A DNA stretch of 64,000 nt. Source: an uncultured Tolumonas sp. Lineage in GTDB: Bacteria; Pseudomonadota; Gammaproteobacteria; Enterobacterales; Aeromonadaceae. Position 1 is the first letter of the stretch. The number at the start of each line of letters is the position of its first letter. Shown piece after piece: positions 60,635 to 64,000 of this stretch. The DNA lies in NCBI RefSeq assembly GCF_963678185.1, contig NZ_OY782757.1, forward strand, positions 3,128,001 to 3,192,000, in the 5' to 3' direction. The translations under genes were made by a program, and so were the position numbers. A model generated the notes under the pieces. That model saw only the letters and a list, made by a program, of their open reading frames with translations, was not told where the DNA came from and did not search any database.

Positions 60635-61484
60635 TCACCGCTATGAGTTTGTTTACTTGTTCGATGTGAAAGATGGTAACCCGAATGGTGACCCTGATGC
60701 TGGTAATATGCCTCGAATTGATGTGGAAACCGGACAGGGATTAGTTACGGATGTTTGTTTAAAGCGCAAGGTTCGGAATTTTATTGGGATCATTAAGGGC
60801 GAAGAACCTCCGTTTGAAATATATGTTAAAGAGAAGGCTGTTCTTAATCGGAATAATGATCGTGCTTATAAGGCATTGAAATTGAAGCCAGAATCTAAAA
60901 AACTACCAAAAAATATTGAAGAAGCTAAAAATCTAACTGCGTGGATGTGTCATAATTTTTTTGATGTCCGTGCTTTTGGTGCGGTAATGACCACAGAAAT
61001 TAATACCGGACAGGTTCGAGGTCCAATACAATTGAATTTTTCTCGTAGCATTGATCCTGTTGTTAGTACTGAACACAGTATTACTCGCATGGCGGTAACA
61101 AATGAAAAAGATTTGGAGAAAGAACGTACGATGGGTAGGAAATTCACAATACCGTATGGACTGTACCGTTGCCATGGTTATGTTTCAGCTCATCTAGCTA
61201 GACAAACTGGCTTTAATGAATCAGATCTTGAGTTATTCTGGCAAGCTTTGATCAATATGTTTGATTACGATAGATCTGCTAGCCATGGAGAAATGAGTGC
61301 TTGTTGTCTCTATGTGTTCAAGCATGCAAATGTGCTTGGTAATGCACCGGCGCGTAAACTGTTTGATTGCATTAATATCAATAAGTGTAGTGAGGGACCC
61401 GCACGTAGCTTTAATGATTATCAAGTGACGGTAAGTAAAGATAACTTACCGTTTGGTATTGAAATATTGACATTATTGGGTTAA
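60621..61484 (+). CDS. cas7c: Type I-C CRISPR backbone protein Cas7 (Csd2)
   Basis: A 287-residue Cas7 that polymerises along the crRNA as the Cascade backbone. Typical Csd2 features are [20 protein letters not shown] (residues 8-27), [31 protein letters not shown] and [23 protein letters not shown] at 60611-60615 precedes the ATG. In standard loci cas4-cas1-cas2 follow, but here only degenerate repeats and IS remnants follow. Confidence 0.95.
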   Translation: MMNLNHRYEFVYLFDVKDGNPNGDPDAGNMPRIDVETGQGLVTDVCLKRKVRNFIGIIKGEEPPFEIYVKEKAVLNRNNDRAYKALKLKPESKKLPKNIEEAKNLTAWMCHNFFDVRAFGAVMTTEINTGQVRGPIQLNFSRSIDPVVSTEHSITRMAVTNEKDLEKERTMGRKFTIPYGLYRCHGYVSAHLARQTGFNESDLELFWQALINMFDYDRSASHGEMSACCLYVFKHANVLGNAPARKLFDCININKCSEGPARSFNDYQVTVSKDNLPFGIEILTLLG

Positions 61485-61529
61485 GTATAGAGATTCATAA
61501 TGTCTTATTGATAGGATATTGTGTTAGTT

Positions 61530-61676
61530 CGTACTCATATTTCTTGAGTTCATGGATTGAAACAACCAAAATTAAAGATAAATACGTATAATTTTTTCGT
61601 GGTTTTGATTTTGTCAACACGAAAAATGATGTTGTGATAAGTCACATTCTTAGATTTAGGGTGTGTGGATTGAAAC
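61530..61676 (+). CRISPR. Two degenerate CRISPR-like repeats downstream of cas7
   Basis: TGGATTGAAAC, the conserved 3' end of type I-C repeats, occurs at 61553-61563 and 61666-61676. The first is preceded by an ACTCA/TGAGT inverted repeat (61533-61549), in the position of the repeat hairpin; the second by CACA/TGTG. The 5' parts of the two copies differ strongly, and the 113-base distance does not fit one or two regular units. This looks like a vestigial array with at most one spacer-like stretch (about 61564-61642). Confidence 0.5.
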
Positions 61677-61701
61677 TTTTCTGTGTTTGAAATTGGTTAA
61701 T

Positions 61702-61724
61702 CCTTGTACCTTGCGGGTACAAGG
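61702..61724 (+). repeat. Hairpin downstream of the degenerate CRISPR repeats
   Basis: CCTTGTACC pairs perfectly with GGTACAAGG with a 5-base loop, 25 bases after the second repeat. It could terminate transcription of the cas operon or the vestigial array, though the following T-run is poor. Confidence 0.5.
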
Positions 61725-62328
61725 GTTGCTGAGGTTCTTTATTTAAAGCACTGGAACTTATTGAAGGGATTTAATACGAAAATATATCAGATGTTTTATA
61801 GCTGATCTGGGCGTTTAATATTTAGTACTAGTGCCCATACTTGATATGTTGTAATTTTCATAATCACATACGTTCTTATCAGGGCATATACATCCGCTTT
61901 TTAAACATATGATTTTTCTCCTTCGTGGAGATCTTAGTTTTGTTCGGTCTATGTTAGAGTTTAGTTCATCTGGTTACAGATCATCGATAGAAAATCTGTT
62001 TAGCAAGTTCCGCCATACAGAAATAAGCCAGCCCATTACACCAAGAATTAAATAGAAGAGGGGTGGTTAGTACAAAACAAAAATACGTCCCGATTGTTAC
62101 GATAATAGCATTCAGTCGCAATGATTGTTTAACCGTCGCACCTTGCTGCACAAAATCTGTTGCTCATGCTTAACGTCACTTGCTAAGACCTTGTAGCTGT
62201 CAATTAATACCATTAAGTTAGTATAGACGGTCCCTGATTGTTACTATTGAAACCGATTCCAATGCCAGCGCTTACTACAGCGTCTATATAATGCTATTTT
62301 TCTTTGTTTTCCAGCTGTGCAGGCTGAA
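61725..62328. other. Gene-free stretch after the cas operon
   Basis: About 600 AT-rich bases with no convincing gene. A minus-strand open frame at 61981-62151 (56 codons from GTG, hydrophobic middle) has no recognisable family or good ribosome-binding site and may be a remnant. Confidence 0.5.
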
Positions 62329-62483
62329 TTACCCATTTGCTTCGTAGTATTGCTTACTGGCTAAAGCTAGTTGAACGATATTCATTTTAACCGCTGGCGA
62401 GAAAATGCAATGTTTATCTGAAATTTGTAGCGTGATATCTGAAGACATAAGAACCTCCCGGTAGAAACACCAAGAGCATGTCG
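62329..62483 (-). pseudogene. IS66 tnpA remnant
   Basis: On the minus strand, the sequence from the GACATGCT leader and GGGAGG ribosome-binding site into tnpA (MSSDITLQISDKHCIFSPAV) resembles the left part of the IS66 element at 42 kb but diverges and stops after 39 codons. It is a decayed fragment of a related element. Confidence 0.8.
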
Positions 62484-62509
62484 ATGTAGTGGTCAACAAA
62501 CTCTGGCCA

Positions 62510-62985
<476 letters not shown>

Positions 62986-63083
62986 CATCTAACTGATCGC
63001 CTAGTTGCATAGCAACTGATCGGTTGTTTGCATTCGACTTGCACACTCAGTCGCATTCGATGTGATCACCGGTTTGCATTCAG

Positions 63084-63105
63084 TTGCGCACCCGAAGGTG
63101 CGCAA
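63084..63105 (-). terminator. Hairpin after istB
   Basis: TTGCGCACC pairs perfectly with GGTGCGCAA around CGAA, just after the istB stop. It probably ends the istAB transcript, although no U-run follows. Confidence 0.55.
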
Positions 63106-63109
63106 ACAG

Positions 63110-63865
63110 TTATTGTGATTTATCTTCCTTTCTTGCTTTAACCTTGCGCAGTGAATCACCTTTCAGATTGATACTATGAGACCGATGAACTACACGATCT
63201 AATATGGCATCCGCAATCGTTGGGTCACCAAACAAGTCATACCATTTTTCCGGCGGATATTGGCTAGTGATGATCAACGCTCCCTCTTGGGATTGTTGGT
63301 CAAAGATTTCCAGTAATATCGGTCCGATTTGCGGATCAATTCCCCCAATCCCCAAATCATCCAAGATCAGCAAAGGCAGTTTGGAAAGCTGGCGTCGCTT
63401 TTTAACTAATGTTCCATCCGTTCGGCAGATACTCAGTTCCTCAAATAAACGAGTCGCGGTGGTGTAATAGGCAGCTATACCTAATCGACACGCCTGCTGA
63501 CCAAACGCACAGGCCAGCCAGCTTTTACCGGTGCCTGTTGCACCAGTCAGGATCAGATTTTGTCGCTGTCGCATCCACTCACACGTTGCTAAGGTCTGAA
63601 GCTGAAACCGATCTAATCCTCGGCTGCTGCGATAATCCACATCTTCCAACACCGCCTGGCTGTAGCGTAATTTGGCCTGTTTCAGTAACCGGCTGATCCG
63701 CCGGTTATCCCGGTTAGATATTTCTTCATCCAGTAACAAACCGAGTCGCTGTTCAAACGGGATCTGAATACTCTCCGGTTGATTTTGCTGTTTCACTAAA
63801 GCGGAAGCCATGCCATGCAAACCCAGTTCTATCAATTTTTGTGTTGTGGTGGTTAGATTCAGCAT
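63110..63865 (-). CDS. istB: IS21-family helper ATPase IstB
   Basis: A 251-residue AAA+ ATPase that assists the IstA transposase in target selection. Walker A GATGTGKSW (about residues 108-116) and Walker B LLILDDLG (about 164-171) are intact, as is ITSQYPPEKWYD of the sensor region. The start overlaps the istA stop, the usual coupling in IS21 elements. Confidence 0.95.
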   Translation of the reverse strand: MLNLTTTTQKLIELGLHGMASALVKQQNQPESIQIPFEQRLGLLLDEEISNRDNRRISRLLKQAKLRYSQAVLEDVDYRSSRGLDRFQLQTLATCEWMRQRQNLILTGATGTGKSWLACAFGQQACRLGIAAYYTTATRLFEELSICRTDGTLVKKRRQLSKLPLLILDDLGIGGIDPQIGPILLEIFDQQSQEGALIITSQYPPEKWYDLFGDPTIADAILDRVVHRSHSINLKGDSLRKVKARKEDKSQ

Positions 63866-64000
63866 GGCTCATTCTCCCCATCAGCAAGGCTGAAATAATC
63901 CGCACCCCGAAGGTTTTCATGCGGCGGAGTGGTGGTAACCTGGGGTTGTGTTTGTTTGTAGCGTTCATGCTTTAAAATGGAATGCAGACGTTCAAAGGTC
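63859..64000 (-). CDS. istA: IS21-family transposase IstA, C-terminal end
   Basis: The last 46 codons of istA: TFERLHSILKHERY, then TTPPHENLRGADYF near the stop, typical of IstA C-termini. The stop overlaps the istB start by 7 bases. The catalytic domain lies outside the window. Confidence 0.85.
   Translation of the reverse strand, partial: TFERLHSILKHERYKQTQPQVTTTPPHENLRGADYFSLADGENEPC

Larger units (their letters stand above)
62986..64000 (-). mobile_element. IS21-family element, partial
   Basis: Minus-strand istA (end only) and istB, followed at 62977-63085 by several related sequences (TTGCATCTAACTGATCGCC, TTGCATAGCAACTGATCGG, TTGCATTCGACTTGC, TTGCATTCAGTTGC) resembling the multiple terminal repeats at IS21 ends. 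The exact terminal base is not certain. The other end lies beyond the window. Confidence 0.75.

Noticed and set aside
61981-62151. Minus-strand 56-codon frame with a hydrophobic middle
   Set aside because: Only a GTG start, no clear ribosome-binding site and no family recognised; it may be a gene remnant, so it is mentioned only in the gene-free entry.
62228-62253. A third ATTGAAAC after TCCCTGATTGTTAC as another CRISPR repeat
   Set aside because: It lacks the TGG before ATTGAAAC and any repeat stem, is 570 bases away, and a partial match at 62086-62103 lacks the handle altogether.
63753-63968. Minus-strand 71-codon frame overlapping istA and istB
   Set aside because: It is out of frame with both genes, whose own sequence is clearly typical of IS21.

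Overview
The window is chromosomal DNA from a gammaproteobacterium. The left part encodes proteins close to the E. coli division, lipid A and SecA proteins but in a rearranged order, alongside a type IV pilus pilABCD locus. The moderate base composition and the pilABCD-coaE-yacG arrangement suggest Aeromonadales, perhaps a Tolumonas-like organism. That placement is inference; no rRNA is present to settle it.

Backbone, 1-30.8 kb. A compact dcw cluster runs rightwards: rsmH (5' end outside the window), ftsL, ftsI, murE, murF, mraY, murD, ftsW, murG, murC, ftsQ, ftsA, ftsZ, then lpxC, secA and mutT. Genes up to murG overlap or nearly touch. ddl is absent between murC and ftsQ, and a near-consensus sigma-70 promoter sits there instead. 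secM is absent between lpxC and secA. Facing these genes are yacG, coaE, pilD, pilC, pilB and pilA (prepilin peptidase, platform protein, assembly ATPase and major pilin). Next come purD and purH, an Lrp/AsnC-family regulator and ettA, all on the minus strand. Between the regulator and ettA lies a plus-strand, hairpin-rich segment ending in an intrinsic terminator with no gene: a candidate small RNA.

Accessory region, 30.8 kb to the end. The boundary is the 3' half of a tRNA-Leu(CAA) gene, immediately followed by a tyrosine recombinase, as at the end of an integrative element. Inside are a small unknown gene preceded by a repeated 10-bp motif, an H-NS protein, an IS30 element, and a minor pilin/adhesin operon (fimT divergent from pilE-pilV-pilW-pilX-pilY1). 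An IS66 element follows; it carries a 433-bp tandem duplication of its left end and a second IS66-family element nested in its tnpC. Both insertions have perfect 8-bp target duplications. Then comes a giant RTX adhesin of about 2,800 residues with nearly identical 732-bp repeats, a LapA-like retention module with a likely LapG-type cleavage site, a VWA domain and RTX repeats. Two unusual small genes follow it, one of which looks like a divergent PP2C phosphatase.

The right end holds an intact cas5-cas8c-cas7 type I-C Cascade operon with no cas3, cas4, cas1 or cas2 in the window. Two degenerate CRISPR-like repeats lie just downstream. After these come insertion-sequence remnants (IS66, IS3) and an IS21 element (istB, partial istA) running off the end.

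The backbone couples peptidoglycan synthesis, division and outer-membrane synthesis with the core type IV pilus machine. The accessory region adds surface attachment (minor pilins, PilY1, giant adhesin), a xenogeneic silencer and a stripped-down CRISPR effector. The most notable items are the Cas3-less Cascade with vestigial repeats, the adhesin with its companion genes, and the candidate small RNA.
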